From positions 124,001-188,000 of the forward strand of contig NZ_JAIEUJ010000001.1 of assembly GCF_019802285.1 (NCBI RefSeq): DNA of 64,000 bases. Direction: 5' to 3'. Position numbers and translations under genes: made by a program. The notes beneath the pieces are model-generated. The model had not been told where the DNA came from, did not search any database, and saw only the letters and a program-made list of their open reading frames with translations. This stretch comes from Novilysobacter antarcticus. GTDB taxonomy: Bacteria > Pseudomonadota > Gammaproteobacteria > Xanthomonadales > Xanthomonadaceae. Shown here in pieces: positions 16,705 through 31,067 of the stretch; within the stretch, counting starts at the first letter, position 1; each line of letters begins with the position of its first letter.

Positions 16705-17001
16705 ATGAATATCCGCAAGCTTGTGTTGCCGACCATGATCGCCGCCCTGATGGCCGCTCCGGCCGCTTTCGCCCAGTCCGCCGATCTCGACGCTCAGGCC
16801 CAGGCCCAGCAAGCGCAGGCCGCTGCCGACCAGGCAGAGGCACAGGCCATCCAGGCCGAGGCGCAGGCCGCCGCGGCCGCCCAGCAGGCTGACGCCGCTG
16901 AGCAGAGTGCCGACGTTGCGCAGGACCGTGCGGACTTCAGCGCCGAAGCCGCCACCCAGGAGCAGGCGATCGAGCCTGAAGAGGAAGACGAGCGCAGCTG
17001 A
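16705..17001 (+). CDS. Small secreted Ala/Gln-rich protein, 98 aa, unknown
   Basis: Signal peptide MNIRKLVLPTMIAALMAAPAAFA followed by a mature part of about 75 residues made mostly of Ala, Gln, Asp and Glu (AQAQQAQAAADQAEAQA...), ending in acidic EPEEEDERS. The pattern predicts one long helix, perhaps an alanine-zipper coiled coil of the Lpp kind, but there is no lipobox and no C-terminal lysine. It has a strong ribosome-binding site (AAGGAG) and its own terminator, so it is likely a well-expressed monocistronic gene. I do not recognise the family. Confidence 0.8.
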   Translation: MNIRKLVLPTMIAALMAAPAAFAQSADLDAQAQAQQAQAAADQAEAQAIQAEAQAAAAAQQADAAEQSADVAQDRADFSAEAATQEQAIEPEEEDERS

Positions 17002-17022
17002 TCGCGCCACGTGGTGAGGTAA

Positions 17023-18834
<1,812 letters not shown>

Positions 18835-18862
18835 ACGCCTTGCGCAAGTACGGAGAAGTGCA

Positions 18863-19696
18863 ATGAACTTGTGTGGTTTCGAGATCGGCCTGGACCGGCC
18901 GTTCTTCCTGATCGCCGGGCCGTGCGTGATCGAGTCGATGCAGCTCCAGCTCGACACCGCCGGCACGCTGAAGCAGATCACCGACGAGCTCGGCGTTCCC
19001 TTCATCTTCAAGTCCAGCTTCGACAAGGCCAACCGCACGTCGGTGTCCGGCTTCCGCGGCCCGGGCATCGAGGAAGGCCTGAAAGTGCTGGCCGAGGTCA
19101 AGAAACAGATCGGCGTGCCGGTGTTGACCGACGTCCACGAATACACCCCGATGGACGAGGTCGCCTCGGTGGTCGACGTGCTGCAGACGCCGGCGTTCCT
19201 GTGCCGGCAGACCGACTTCATCCAGAAGGTCGCCAGAGCGGGCAAGCCGGTCAACATCAAGAAGGGCCAGTTCCTGTCGCCGTGGGAGATGAAGCACGTC
19301 GCCGACAAGGCGCTCGCCACCGGCAACAAGGACATCATGGTGTGCGAGCGCGGCGCCAGCTTCGGTTACAACAATCTGGTCAGCGACATGCGCAGCCTCG
19401 CGGTGATGCGTGACACCGGTTGTCCGGTGGTGTTTGATGCGACCCATTCGGTGCAGTTGCCCGGCGGCGCGGGCGGCAAGAGCGGTGGCCAGCGCGAATT
19501 CGTGCCGGTGCTGTCGCGTGCCGCCATGGCGGTGGGCATTTCCGGCATCTTCATGGAAACCCATCCCAACCCGGCCGAAGCGCTCTCCGACGGTCCCAAC
19601 GCCTGGCCGCTCGGCCAGATGCGCGCGCTGCTGGAGACGCTGATGGCCATTGATGAAGTCACCAAGCGCCACCCTTTCCTTGAATCCCAATCCTGA
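18863..19696 (+). CDS. kdsA: 3-deoxy-8-phosphooctulonate synthase (KdsA)
   Basis: A 277-residue enzyme condensing arabinose 5-phosphate with PEP to Kdo-8-phosphate, the first committed step of lipopolysaccharide inner-core Kdo synthesis. Visible blocks: [32 protein letters not shown] and [19 protein letters not shown] ribosome-binding site precedes ATG 18863. The substrate-supplying kdsD and the next enzyme kdsC are in the same window at 61.7-63.4 kb. Confidence 0.96.
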   Translation: MNLCGFEIGLDRPFFLIAGPCVIESMQLQLDTAGTLKQITDELGVPFIFKSSFDKANRTSVSGFRGPGIEEGLKVLAEVKKQIGVPVLTDVHEYTPMDEVASVVDVLQTPAFLCRQTDFIQKVARAGKPVNIKKGQFLSPWEMKHVADKALATGNKDIMVCERGASFGYNNLVSDMRSLAVMRDTGCPVVFDATHSVQLPGGAGGKSGGQREFVPVLSRAAMAVGISGIFMETHPNPAEALSDGPNAWPLGQMRALLETLMAIDEVTKRHPFLESQS

Positions 19697-21001
<1,305 letters not shown>

Positions 21002-21010
21002 TACCCGGGC

Positions 21011-21331
21011 ATGCGCTGGATGGCGGCATTGCTGGTAGCGCTCGTCGCGCTGCTGGTGTTCCTGCAAGACCGCCTGTGGGACGGCGAGGGCGGCCGTGAC
21101 TCGGTCGCCGCGCTGGAGCAGCGCGTGCAGCAGCAGGCCCGCGAGAACGAGGGCCTGCAGCAGCGCAACGATGCACTGTCTGCCGAAGTGGAAGACCTCA
21201 AGTCAGGCGAGGCGGCGGTGGAGGATCGTGCTCGCAGTGAGCTCGGCATGATCCGCCCCGGCGAGACGTTCTACCGCGTGGTGGAGCCGGATTCGGGGAC
21301 GCCTGCGGATCCGGAGCCGGTCACCCAGTGA
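21011..21331 (+). CDS. ftsB: Cell division protein FtsB
   Basis: A 106-residue bitopic divisome protein: short cytoplasmic start, one membrane helix (WMAALLVALVALLVFLQ), then a periplasmic coiled coil (SVAALEQRVQQQARENEGLQ) and the conserved EDRARSELGMIRPGETFYRV block. FtsB pairs with FtsL and FtsQ to activate FtsWI. It starts 9 bp after eno, the usual gammaproteobacterial arrangement. Confidence 0.95.
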   Translation: MRWMAALLVALVALLVFLQDRLWDGEGGRDSVAALEQRVQQQARENEGLQQRNDALSAEVEDLKSGEAAVEDRARSELGMIRPGETFYRVVEPDSGTPADPEPVTQ

Positions 21332-21371
21332 GCGGGTTTCAAAAGACCGACGATTTCGCGCGGCGGAACCT

Positions 21372-22118
21372 GTGAGCGGAACCAAGGGCGTGCAAAAGCC
21401 AACCCATCAGCCGGGTCAACACGCTGCGCCGACGGTGTGGGCGATCATTCCCGCCGCGGGACGTGGCACGCGCTTTGGCGGCGATGTGCCCAAACAGTAT
21501 CTGCAGATCGCCGGGCAACCCCTGATCGCGCACGCACTGGACGCGCTGCTTTCGCATCCCCGGATTGCCGGCGCAATGGTGGCGCTGGCCGCCGATGACC
21601 GGCACTGGCCGGGCTGGACCATCCGCCACGGCAAGCCGGTCCTTCGCTGCGTGGGCGGCGGGGAAAGGGCGGACTCGGTTCTGGCGGCGTTGCAGGCACT
21701 GCCCGCCAGCCCTGAAGACAGTCTGGTGCTGGTCCACGATGCGGCGCGCCCCAACCTGCACGCATCCGATCTCGACCGGCTGTTGCAGGCCGCGACGCAG
21801 GACCGCGATGGCGCGATCCTCGCCGCGCCGGTACGCGATACCCTCAAGCGCGCTGGCGGGGACGGACGTATCACCGCCACCGAGCCGCGCGCCGCGCTCT
21901 GGCGCGCGCTGACGCCGCAGGCATTCCGTCGCGGCCAGCTCACCGCCGCGTTGCTGGACGCACGCGACAACGGGGTAACGGTGACGGACGAGGCCATGGC
22001 GGTCGAGCTCGCCGGCCTCCGACCGCGACTGGTCGAAGGGCGCGAGGACAACCTGAAGGTCACCACACCCGCCGATCGCGATCTGGCCGAGTTCCTGCTC
22101 TCCATGCGCCAACGCTGA
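21372..22118 (+). CDS. ispD: 2-C-methyl-D-erythritol 4-phosphate cytidylyltransferase (IspD)
   Basis: A 248-residue MEP-pathway enzyme making CDP-methylerythritol from CTP and MEP. Motifs: IIPAAGRGTRFGGDVPKQYL (nucleotide binding), VHDAARP and TDEAMAVE. The GTG start at 21372 leaves about 20 extra residues before the catalytic core; an internal GTG near 21435 is possible but would lie too close to the core. ispF follows after 93 bp. Confidence 0.94.
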   Translation: MSGTKGVQKPTHQPGQHAAPTVWAIIPAAGRGTRFGGDVPKQYLQIAGQPLIAHALDALLSHPRIAGAMVALAADDRHWPGWTIRHGKPVLRCVGGGERADSVLAALQALPASPEDSLVLVHDAARPNLHASDLDRLLQAATQDRDGAILAAPVRDTLKRAGGDGRITATEPRAALWRALTPQAFRRGQLTAALLDARDNGVTVTDEAMAVELAGLRPRLVEGREDNLKVTTPADRDLAEFLLSMRQR

Positions 22119-22211
22119 CGGTCCAATCAGTCGAGACCGGCGCCCGCGGGCGGGCAAGCGGCGCGCGGTGGGCGACAATGTCGCCCCGTACTTGCAGCAG
22201 GACCGCCATCG

Positions 22212-22691
22212 ATGAGCATCCGCATAGGCCAGGGTTATGACGTCCACGCATTCGGCGACGGCGATCACGTCGTGTTGGGTGGCATCCGGGTTCCGCATGA
22301 GCGCGGCGTGGTTGCCCACTCCGACGGGGACGTGATCATCCATGCGCTGTGCGACGCAATGTTGGGCGCGTTGGCGCTAGGCGATATCGGCACCCACTTT
22401 CCGCCCAGCGATCCGCGCTGGAAGGACGCCGACAGCCGCACGTTCCTGCGCCATTTCCGCCAGCTCGCAGCCGAGCACGGATGGGAGCTGGGCAACGCCG
22501 ATATCACCGTCATCTGCGAGCGACCCAAGGTCGGCCCGCACGTCGAGGCGATACGTACGCGGCTGGCGGCCGACCTGGGTGTCGCCGTCGATGCAGTCAG
22601 CGTCAAGGCGACAACCTCCGAGAAGCTTGGGTTTACCGGGCGTGGAGAAGGTCTTGCCGCGCTGGTGGTGTGCCTGCTGGTGCGCGGATGA
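22212..22691 (+). CDS. ispF: 2-C-methyl-D-erythritol 2,4-cyclodiphosphate synthase (IspF)
   Basis: A 159-residue trimeric MEP-pathway enzyme. The metal ligands Asp10 and His12 lie in GYDVHAF, and [18 protein letters not shown] and [17 protein letters not shown] are standard. The last codon overlaps truD by ATGA, indicating translational coupling. Confidence 0.96.
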   Translation: MSIRIGQGYDVHAFGDGDHVVLGGIRVPHERGVVAHSDGDVIIHALCDAMLGALALGDIGTHFPPSDPRWKDADSRTFLRHFRQLAAEHGWELGNADITVICERPKVGPHVEAIRTRLAADLGVAVDAVSVKATTSEKLGFTGRGEGLAALVVCLLVRG

Positions 22692-23767
22692 GCGATTCCG
22701 CCGCGCAGGACGCCGCGGGCAATGCGTCGCCTGCGGAGAAGCGTGCCCATGGCGAGCCGGTGCTGTCCGCGCGCATGCGCGTGTCGCCGGAGGACTTCTT
22801 CGTCGAGGAGCTGGCCGGCTTTGAACCTTCCGGCAGTGGTGAGCACCTGCTTTTGACGGTCGAGAAACGCGGCATGAACACCGCGTTCGCCGCCCGCAGC
22901 ATTGCGCAGTGGGCGGGCGTGGACGAGCGGGCGATCGGCTACGCCGGCCTGAAGGACCGCCACGCGGTGACCCGCCAGCGCTTCAGCGTGCACCTGCCGC
23001 GGAAGACCGCGCCGGCGATCACCGCGCTGCAGGTGGACGGCCTGCAGGTACTGGAACAGGCGTGGCACGCGAAGAAGCTCCCGCGCGGCGCATTGGCCGG
23101 GAACCGCTTCGTGCTGGTGTTGCGCGACGTCGTTGGCGATCCGGCCGCGATTGACGCCCGCCTGCAGCAGATTGCCGCCCGCGGCGTGCCGAACTTCTTT
23201 GGCGAGCAGCGCTTTGGCCGCGACGGCAACAACCTCGGCAAGGCGCTGGCGATGTTCGAAGGCCGCCGGGTCCGTCGCGACGAGCGCGGCATGTTGCTTT
23301 CAGCCGCGCGCTCGGTCCTGTTCAACCAGGTGCTGCAGGCACGGGTCGATGCGCACTGCTGGGATGCGCCGCTGACCGGTGAGGTGTGGATGCTGGATGG
23401 CAGCCGCAGTGTGTTCGGGCCGGAGCCGATCAGTGCGGAGATCGAGCAGCGACTGGCGGCGTTTGACATCCATCCCAGTGGCCCGCTGTGGGGCCGCGGC
23501 GAGCTGCGCAGCCAAGCCGATGCACTGGCGCTGGAACAGCACGCACTGGCCGACCCGGTCTCGATGCGCATCCGCGCCGGCCTGGAGCAGGCCGGGCTGA
23601 AGCAGGAGCGTCGTTCGCTGCGCCTGCGCGCCGATGCGCTGGGCTGGCAATGGCGCGATCCCGCCACACTGGAGCTGTCCTTCAGCCTGCCCGCGGGGAC
23701 CTACGCCACGGTGGTGCTGGCGGAGCTGGGCGCGGTCAGCGACGCCTCCGGCCAGCGCGGCCCCTGA
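22688..23767 (+). CDS. truD: tRNA pseudouridine(13) synthase (TruD)
   Basis: A 359-residue enzyme that isomerises U13 in tRNA-Glu. The catalytic Asp is in [16 protein letters not shown], with [13 protein letters not shown] typical of TruD. The start ATG 22688 overlaps the ispF stop (ATGA). Adjacent smr is convergent, 33 bp away. surE, pcm, yqaA and nlpD follow beyond smr, as in many gammaproteobacteria where truD-surE-pcm-nlpD are contiguous; here smr is interposed on the opposite strand. Confidence 0.94.
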   Translation: MSDSAAQDAAGNASPAEKRAHGEPVLSARMRVSPEDFFVEELAGFEPSGSGEHLLLTVEKRGMNTAFAARSIAQWAGVDERAIGYAGLKDRHAVTRQRFSVHLPRKTAPAITALQVDGLQVLEQAWHAKKLPRGALAGNRFVLVLRDVVGDPAAIDARLQQIAARGVPNFFGEQRFGRDGNNLGKALAMFEGRRVRRDERGMLLSAARSVLFNQVLQARVDAHCWDAPLTGEVWMLDGSRSVFGPEPISAEIEQRLAAFDIHPSGPLWGRGELRSQADALALEQHALADPVSMRIRAGLEQAGLKQERRSLRLRADALGWQWRDPATLELSFSLPAGTYATVVLAELGAVSDASGQRGP

Positions 23768-23800
23768 TCGCGCAGAAACGCGCGCCGTGCCGGGCTCGCG

Positions 23801-24352
23801 TCAGCGACGCCGCGGCGGCGCCAGCAGGACCACCACCGCGCCGCTGCCGCCCTGGGCGGGCAAGGGCGAATGAAACGCCAGCACGCTGGAGCGCTGCCGC
23901 AGCATGCGGTCGACCAGATTCTTCAATACCGGCGCGCCACTGCGACCGATATCACCGTCGCCACGCCCGCCCTTGCCGTGGATGATGCGGACACAGCCCA
24001 GGCCGTGGCGCTGCGCATCGCTCAGGAACGCGCGCACCAGCGCTTCGGCGGTACGCGCGTCGGTGCCGTGCAGATCAAGCTCCTCCTGGGCGGACATCTC
24101 GCCCCGGCGCAGTCGCTGCCACGCCTCCTGGGTGACATCACCGCGCCAGGCAAGCGGGTCGTCGGCTTCAAGGAGCGTTGATTCCAGCGCGTGGCGCAGA
24201 TCCTCGCGTGCCTCGACATCGTCGCGCTCGGCCATTTTCGCGCGCGGCTTCGGGCGCGGTGCGGCGGGTGGCGCGGGGCGTTCTGGCAGTTTGCGAACCG
24301 GCCCGATCGCGCTGCGGAACAGCGCGGCATCGTCGTCGTCGGCGCCGTTCAA
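23801..24352 (-). CDS. Smr-domain endonuclease-like protein
   Basis: A 183-residue protein with an N-terminal acidic/proline-rich segment and a C-terminal Smr domain: ELDLHGTDARTAEALVRAFL and the signature CVRIIHGKGGRG. Stand-alone Smr proteins (SmrA/SmrB type) cut RNA or branched DNA; SmrB rescues collided ribosomes in E. coli. The proposed start is TTG 24352, since an in-frame stop lies four codons upstream; its TTGA overlaps the stop of an 8-codon ATG frame. Ribosome-binding site is weak. Confidence 0.85.
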   Translation of the reverse strand: MNGADDDDAALFRSAIGPVRKLPERPAPPAAPRPKPRAKMAERDDVEAREDLRHALESTLLEADDPLAWRGDVTQEAWQRLRRGEMSAQEELDLHGTDARTAEALVRAFLSDAQRHGLGCVRIIHGKGGRGDGDIGRSGAPVLKNLVDRMLRQRSSVLAFHSPLPAQGGSGAVVVLLAPPRRR

Positions 24353-24586
24353 CGGGGTATTCCGTTATCCATCGTCCTAGCCTAACGCGCCGGAGCGGAT
24401 GCGGACATCACGGCCCGGAAATTGCCCGCGTCGGGGCGGCGACGGGTGCCTGCCATCGGCTATCATGACCGCTTTGACGGGATCGAAGCCGCCGCACTGC
24501 CGGCACCTGCGATCCGCTCCGCGACCGGCCACGCCGGTCCCTGCCACTACTGCATTGCGCCCCCGTGGCGCTCGCCAAGGGAGATC

Positions 24587-25393
24587 ATGCGAGTTCTGGT
24601 CAGCAACGACGACGGTGTCGATTCACCCGGCATCCGCGCCCTCGCACAGGGATTGCGGGCCGCCGGTCACGAAGTGGTGGTGGTCGCACCGGACCGTGAT
24701 CGCTCCGGCGCCAGCAACTCGCTCACCCTGGACATGCCGATCCGGGTGTTCCAGCACGATGAGACAACCTGGCGCGTGGCCGGTACACCTACCGATTGCG
24801 TGCATGTCGCCATCACCGGAATGCTCGACAGGGAGCCCGACATCGTCGTGTCCGGGATCAACGACGCGGCCAATCTGGGCGATGACGTGATCTATTCGGG
24901 TACCGTGGCGGCCGCGATGGAGGGGCGTTTCCTCGGCCTGCCCGCGGTCGCCGTGTCGCTGGTGACCAACGGCGAGGTTGGCCGGCACTACAACACCGCC
25001 GCGCGTGCCGCCGTGGAGATCATCGCCCGCCTGGTCATTGATCCGCTGCCGGCGGACACCATCCTCAACGTCAACGTGCCCGACCTGGCGTGGGAAGACG
25101 TGCGCGGGTTCCAGGTCGGCCGACTGGGCAATCGCCACCGCGCCGAAGCCTGCGTACCGCAGGAGGACCCGCGCGGTCGCCAGTGGTGGTGGATCGGTGC
25201 CGCTGGCCCCGAGCAGGACGCCGGCCCCGGCACGGATTTCCATTCTGTCCGCAGCGGCTACATCGCCATAACCCCGATCAAGGTCGACCTGACGCGCTAC
25301 CAGGCCCTGGAGCAGGTGGCGAACTGGGTCAGCGGGCTGGAGGCGTCGCTGGAGGCCTCCGCGGGATCCGCGCCGGGGGGGAACGGCCGATGA
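24587..25393 (+). CDS. surE: 5'/3'-nucleotidase SurE
   Basis: A 268-residue metal-dependent survival phosphatase acting on nucleoside monophosphates and polyphosphate. The acidic motif [12 protein letters not shown] and the [20 protein letters not shown] block are complete. An AAGGGAG ribosome-binding site precedes ATG 24587. It overlaps pcm by ATGA, forming surE-pcm-yqaA-nlpD. Confidence 0.96.
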   Translation: MRVLVSNDDGVDSPGIRALAQGLRAAGHEVVVVAPDRDRSGASNSLTLDMPIRVFQHDETTWRVAGTPTDCVHVAITGMLDREPDIVVSGINDAANLGDDVIYSGTVAAAMEGRFLGLPAVAVSLVTNGEVGRHYNTAARAAVEIIARLVIDPLPADTILNVNVPDLAWEDVRGFQVGRLGNRHRAEACVPQEDPRGRQWWWIGAAGPEQDAGPGTDFHSVRSGYIAITPIKVDLTRYQALEQVANWVSGLEASLEASAGSAPGGNGR

Positions 25394-26067
25394 GCCTGAA
25401 GATGCGCCTGCAACCCACCGACCTGGGTTCCGGCCTGACCTCCCAGCGCGTGCGCGACCGGCTGGTCGATCGCCTCCGCGCCGCCGGCATCAGCGATGAG
25501 CGCGTGCTCAACGCCGTGCGCAACGTCCCCCGCCACCTGTTCGTGGACGAGGCGCTGGAAAGCCGCGCCTACGACGACACCGCGTTGCCGATCGGCCACG
25601 GCCAGACCATTTCCCAGCCGTGGGTGGTGGCGAAAATGACCGAAACCCTGATGCAGGTCCAGCCGTCCAAGGTGCTGGAGATCGGCACCGGCTCGGGCTA
25701 CCAGGCCGCGATCCTTGCCGCGCTGGGGCTTGAAGTGCACACGGTGGAGCGTATCGGCGAGCTGCTGCGCACAGCGCGCAAGCGGTTCCGCCAGCTGGGG
25801 ATGAACGTCCGCAGCAAGCACGACGACGGCCGTATCGGCTGGCCGGAAAACGGTCCCTTCGATGCCATTCTGGTAACCGCTGCGGCGCCTGCCCTGGTGG
25901 ATGCCCTGACCGCCCAGCTGGCCCCCGGCGGGGTGCTGGTCGCGCCGGTTGGCGCATCGGACGGGCAGTTGCTGCTGCGGTTGAGCAAGGATGGCGATGG
26001 GCGCATCACCCAGGAAACCATCGGTTCGGTGGTATTCGTACCGCTGCTGTCGGGCCTGGTCGACTGA
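25390..26067 (+). CDS. pcm: Protein-L-isoaspartate O-methyltransferase (Pcm)
   Basis: A 225-residue SAM enzyme that repairs isoaspartyl residues in ageing proteins. Motif I is [13 protein letters not shown], the substrate-binding [16 protein letters not shown] is typical, and [11 protein letters not shown] is motif II/post-II. Starts within the surE stop (ATGA). Confidence 0.96.
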   Translation: MSLKMRLQPTDLGSGLTSQRVRDRLVDRLRAAGISDERVLNAVRNVPRHLFVDEALESRAYDDTALPIGHGQTISQPWVVAKMTETLMQVQPSKVLEIGTGSGYQAAILAALGLEVHTVERIGELLRTARKRFRQLGMNVRSKHDDGRIGWPENGPFDAILVTAAAPALVDALTAQLAPGGVLVAPVGASDGQLLLRLSKDGDGRITQETIGSVVFVPLLSGLVD

Positions 26068-26080
26068 AGGACATCTGCGC

Positions 26081-26698
26081 TTGAAACTATTCGGACCGAT
26101 GTACGATCGCTGCCTGGTGTGGGCCGGCCACCGGCGCGCGCCGGCGCTTTTGTTCGGCCTGAGTTTTGCCGAGGCAGTGGTATTCCCGATTCCGCCCGAG
26201 GTGATGCTGGGGCCGATGTCCCTGGCGCGGCCAACGCGCGCGTTCTGGTTCGCCCTCCTCAGCCTGCTCGGCTCGCTGGCTGGTGCAGTGCTGGGGTATT
26301 TGCTCGGGCACTACGCGTTCGAGCTCGTTCGCCCCCTGCTGGTCACCCTGGGCTGGATGGACCGGATCGATGTGGAGGTGTCGGCGCTGCGCGAGATTGC
26401 CGCCAACTCACCTTGGAAAGCATTTTGGGTACTGGTGCTGGTTGGCTTCACACCCATCCCGCTGAAGATTTTCACCTGGGCTTCCGGCATCGTCGGGGTA
26501 CCTTTGCTGCCGTTTATCGCCAGCATGTTCGTTGGCCGCGGCAAGCGCGTGTTTCTGCTGGCGCTGGCGATCCGGCTGGGTGGCCAACGCGCCGAGGCAG
26601 CATTGCGGCGCTACATTGAACCGGTCGGCTGGATCGCAACGGTCCTGTTGCTGGCGGCATTTACCTGGCTGATCTGGAGGACACAACAAGGCGCATGA
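26081..26698 (+). CDS. DedA/VTT-like membrane protein YqaA
   Basis: A 205-residue inner-membrane protein of the YqaA/DedA (VTT) family. Helices include FGLSFAEAVVFPIPPEVMLGPM, with a buried acidic/proline motif, and VLVLVGFTPIPLKIFTWASG, the conserved re-entrant element. DedA proteins are linked to membrane homeostasis and lipid flipping; the role of YqaA is unknown. TTG 26081 is chosen because MKLFGPMYDR matches the family's usual opening and GAAGGA lies upstream. It overlaps nlpD by ATGA. Confidence 0.85.
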   Translation: MKLFGPMYDRCLVWAGHRRAPALLFGLSFAEAVVFPIPPEVMLGPMSLARPTRAFWFALLSLLGSLAGAVLGYLLGHYAFELVRPLLVTLGWMDRIDVEVSALREIAANSPWKAFWVLVLVGFTPIPLKIFTWASGIVGVPLLPFIASMFVGRGKRVFLLALAIRLGGQRAEAALRRYIEPVGWIATVLLLAAFTWLIWRTQQGA

Positions 26699-27453
26699 GC
26701 ATGACGACTCCCGAACGCAACATTCTCTCCCGCATGATCCTGGCGGCCGCGGTCGCGACGGCGCTGGCTGCGTGCTCAAGCGCGGTCACCCGGGAGAGCA
26801 GCCCGGTTTCCACGCCCAAATACGGTGCGACGCGGGTCGTCCAGCGTGGTGACACGCTGTACCGGATTGCGACCGAGAACGGCATCGCGATGCGCGATCT
26901 TGCGGCCTGGAACGGTCTGGGCGCGCCCTACACGATTTATCCCGGACAGCAACTGGTGCTGTATCCCAAGTCGGGCGGGGCAGTAGCAAGCAGGCCGCCG
27001 GCACCGGCAAGCGGTGGCACCCGCGCACCCACCGCCAGTGCGCCGGTCGCCTCAGCTCCCAGTGCAGCTCCGCTGGCCAGTGGCATCGCCTGGCGCTGGC
27101 CGGTGGACGGCGCACTGCTGAGCCGCTTCGTCGCCGGCGAGCCGACCAAGCAGGGCATCGATATTGCCGGTACGGCGGGCGCCCCGGTCAAGGCGGCCGG
27201 CGACGGCACCGTGGTCTATTCCGGTTCGGGCCTGGTGGGCTATGGAGAGCTGGTCATCATCAAGCACAACGAGCAGTGGCTGTCGGCGTATGGCCATAAC
27301 AAGAGCCGGCTGGTGGAGGAGGGCGCCCGGGTGAAAGCCGGCCAGCAGATCGCCGAGCTCGGTCGCACGGGCGCGTCCCGCGACATGCTCCACTTCGAGG
27401 TGCGCTACAACGGCAAGCCGGTCGATCCGCTTCTGTACCTGCCGAAAAAGTAG
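26695..27453 (+). CDS. nlpD: NlpD-like amidase activator (LysM + degenerate M23)
   Basis: A 252-residue lipoprotein: signal with lipobox (VATALAACS), LysM domain (VVQRGDTLYRIATENG... IYPGQQLVLYP), Ala/Pro-rich linker, then a C-terminal LytM domain. In the LytM domain the usual zinc His before xxxD is replaced (TKQGIDIAG), as in E. coli NlpD, so it should activate amidase AmiC at the septum rather than cut peptidoglycan itself. rpoS, its usual downstream neighbour, is absent here. A 7-bp GC hairpin (27486-27505) follows and overlaps the end of the convergent gene. Confidence 0.92.
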   Translation: MSMTTPERNILSRMILAAAVATALAACSSAVTRESSPVSTPKYGATRVVQRGDTLYRIATENGIAMRDLAAWNGLGAPYTIYPGQQLVLYPKSGGAVASRPPAPASGGTRAPTASAPVASAPSAAPLASGIAWRWPVDGALLSRFVAGEPTKQGIDIAGTAGAPVKAAGDGTVVYSGSGLVGYGELVIIKHNEQWLSAYGHNKSRLVEEGARVKAGQQIAELGRTGASRDMLHFEVRYNGKPVDPLLYLPKK

Positions 27454-27495
27454 CCGGCGGTCGTTGCGTTCCGGCGGCCTGCTCAGCCCGGCGGC

Positions 27496-27870
27496 TCAGC
27501 CGGGCAGCATGAAGCCGGCAACAACGCGTCGGTTTTCGCTGGCCAGCACGCTGAAGGTCCGCGCGGCGGCGGAATTGGTCATCACTTCGATGCCGATTCC
27601 GCGACGCAGGCAGACCGCCATCACCTTCGCCGGCGCGAACACCTGCTGGCCGCCACCGCCGATGATCACCACTTCCGGCTCCAGGGCCAGCAGCGGATCG
27701 AGATCGGACGCCGTCAGGTCCTGCATGTCGCGCACGCCCCAGTCCTCGGACAGGTGGTTGGGCGTCAGTATGAAACTGCGGGTCAGGCGGCGGTCATTGA
27801 CCAGCGCCACGCTGCCGTCGGCAGCGCGAAGGAAGAACTCGTAGTCCGGGCGTTCCAGGGTCAGTTCCAT
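27496..27870 (-). CDS. Mth938-like (DUF498) domain protein
   Basis: A 124-residue protein of the Mth938/NDUFAF3 family with the typical VVIIGGGGQQVFAPAK turn and GIGIEVMTNSAAARTFSVLASE segment. The family's molecular function in bacteria is unsettled; the mitochondrial relative assists complex I assembly. It converges on nlpD and lies 47 bp downstream of yhbY on the same strand. Confidence 0.85.
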   Translation of the reverse strand: MELTLERPDYEFFLRAADGSVALVNDRRLTRSFILTPNHLSEDWGVRDMQDLTASDLDPLLALEPEVVIIGGGGQQVFAPAKVMAVCLRRGIGIEVMTNSAAARTFSVLASENRRVVAGFMLPG

Positions 27871-27917
27871 CGCGCCATGCTAGCAAGCGCGAGGGAGACT
27901 AAGAAGGAGCCGCGCGC

Positions 27918-28223
27918 TCAGGCGCGGGGCAGGACGATGTGGCGCTTCTCTTCGCTGGGACGGTACAGCGCGACGGTGTGGCCGATTTTCTGCACCAGCG
28001 CCGCGCCGGTGCGCTGCACCAGCTGCGCGATCATCTCATCGCGAACCTCGCGATCGGCCGCGCCCACCTTCACTTTCACCAGCTCATGGTTTTCCAGCGC
28101 GAGCTCGAGCTCCGCCACCAGTGCATCGGAAATGCCTTTTCCGCCGACCTGGATCATGGCCTTGATGTCGTGTGCCTGGCCGCGCAGGAAGCGGGTCTGG
28201 GCACTGGTCAGGACGGTTGCCAT
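27918..28223 (-). CDS. yhbY: Ribosome-assembly RNA-binding protein YhbY (CRM domain)
   Basis: A 101-residue single CRS1-YhbY domain protein. The GxxG loop is MIQVGGKGISDALV, and LENHELVKVKVG is conserved. It associates with pre-50S ribosomal particles. Start ATG 28223 gives MATVLTSAQTRFLRGQAH. It is divergent from rlmE by 74 bp, the standard yhbY-rlmE-ftsH arrangement. Confidence 0.93.
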   Translation of the reverse strand: MATVLTSAQTRFLRGQAHDIKAMIQVGGKGISDALVAELELALENHELVKVKVGAADREVRDEMIAQLVQRTGAALVQKIGHTVALYRPSEEKRHIVLPRA

Positions 28224-28297
28224 CGATGCACGCAAATGAGGTTGGGAAGGGCCCGCAGGGTATCATGGCCGGCCCGTCCTCCAACGGTTTTTGTCCG

Positions 28298-28930
28298 ATG
28301 GCTACCCGCAGCAAAAGCAGCCAGCGCTGGCTCAAGGAGCATCACTCCGATCCGTTCGTCAAGCGCGCGCGGGCGGAAGGCCTGCGCTCGCGTGCCGCCT
28401 ACAAGCTGGAGGAACTGGTAAAGCGTGACCGCCTGTTGAAGCCGGGCATGGTGGTGGTGGACCTGGGCGCCGCGCCGGGTGGCTGGTCGCAATGGGTCCG
28501 CCAGGCCCTGGGCGACACCGGCCGGGTAATCGCGTTGGACATCCTGGAGATGCCGACCCTGGCCGGCGTGGAGTTCCTTCATGGCGATTTCAGGGAGGAT
28601 GCGGTCTTATCGGAGCTGGTGCGCACTCTGAATGGCAAACCGGTGGACCTTGTTCTCTCCGATATGGCCCCCAATAAGAGTGGTGTGGATGCGGTCGACA
28701 TGCCGCGTGCGCTGTACCTGGCGGAGTTGGCGATGGATTTTGCCGACCACCACCTTCGCGTCGATGGCAATTTCCTGATCAAGCTGTTCCAGGGAGTGGG
28801 CTTCGACGATTATGTGCGGGAACTGCGGCGGCGTTATGCCAAGGTGGTCATCCGCAAGCCGGAAGCGTCGCGCAAGCGCTCCCCGGAGGTCTACGCCCTT
28901 GCACAGGGCAAACGCGCACAAATCAAGTGA
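28298..28930 (+). CDS. rlmE: 23S rRNA (uridine 2552-2'-O) methyltransferase RlmE (FtsJ)
   Basis: A 210-residue SAM enzyme of 50S maturation. Motifs: VVVDLGAAPGGWSQWV, LVLSDMAPNKSG, FLIKLFQGVGFDDY, and the C-terminal SRKRSPEVYALA, which supply the K-D-K-E catalytic tetrad. It lies 96 bp upstream of ftsH, as in E. coli. Confidence 0.95.
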   Translation: MATRSKSSQRWLKEHHSDPFVKRARAEGLRSRAAYKLEELVKRDRLLKPGMVVVDLGAAPGGWSQWVRQALGDTGRVIALDILEMPTLAGVEFLHGDFREDAVLSELVRTLNGKPVDLVLSDMAPNKSGVDAVDMPRALYLAELAMDFADHHLRVDGNFLIKLFQGVGFDDYVRELRRRYAKVVIRKPEASRKRSPEVYALAQGKRAQIK

Positions 28931-29026
28931 TCCGGTCCTCGCTACGCGCCGTATTACAAGCGTCGCTGCTTCATTCCGATGTCTGCCGTGGCAGGCCGTC
29001 CGCACAAAAAAAGTGATCCGTAACCT

Positions 29027-30934
<1,908 letters not shown>

Positions 30935-30955
30935 ACGGTCACCGCTTGAGATGAC

Positions 30956-30986
30956 ACAAAAACGCCCCTGACCGGGGCGTTTTTGT
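30956..30986 (+). terminator. Intrinsic terminator after ftsH
   Basis: 13-bp stem ACAAAAACGCCCC with its complement, 5-nt loop, the 3' arm ending in TTTTTGT. It is symmetric in A/T tract and could work on both strands. Confidence 0.8.
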
Positions 30987-31067
30987 TTGCGTCGATCGCG
31001 CGCTTTCCCCGGCTGGGCCGGGCGGTAACAATGAGTGCCCGCAAGCGCTCATCCCAGGAGCCCGCCC

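Noticed and set aside
26695-27453. Active M23 endopeptidase
   Set aside because: The His expected in the HxxxD zinc motif is replaced (TKQGIDIAG), matching the degenerate LytM domain of NlpD activators.
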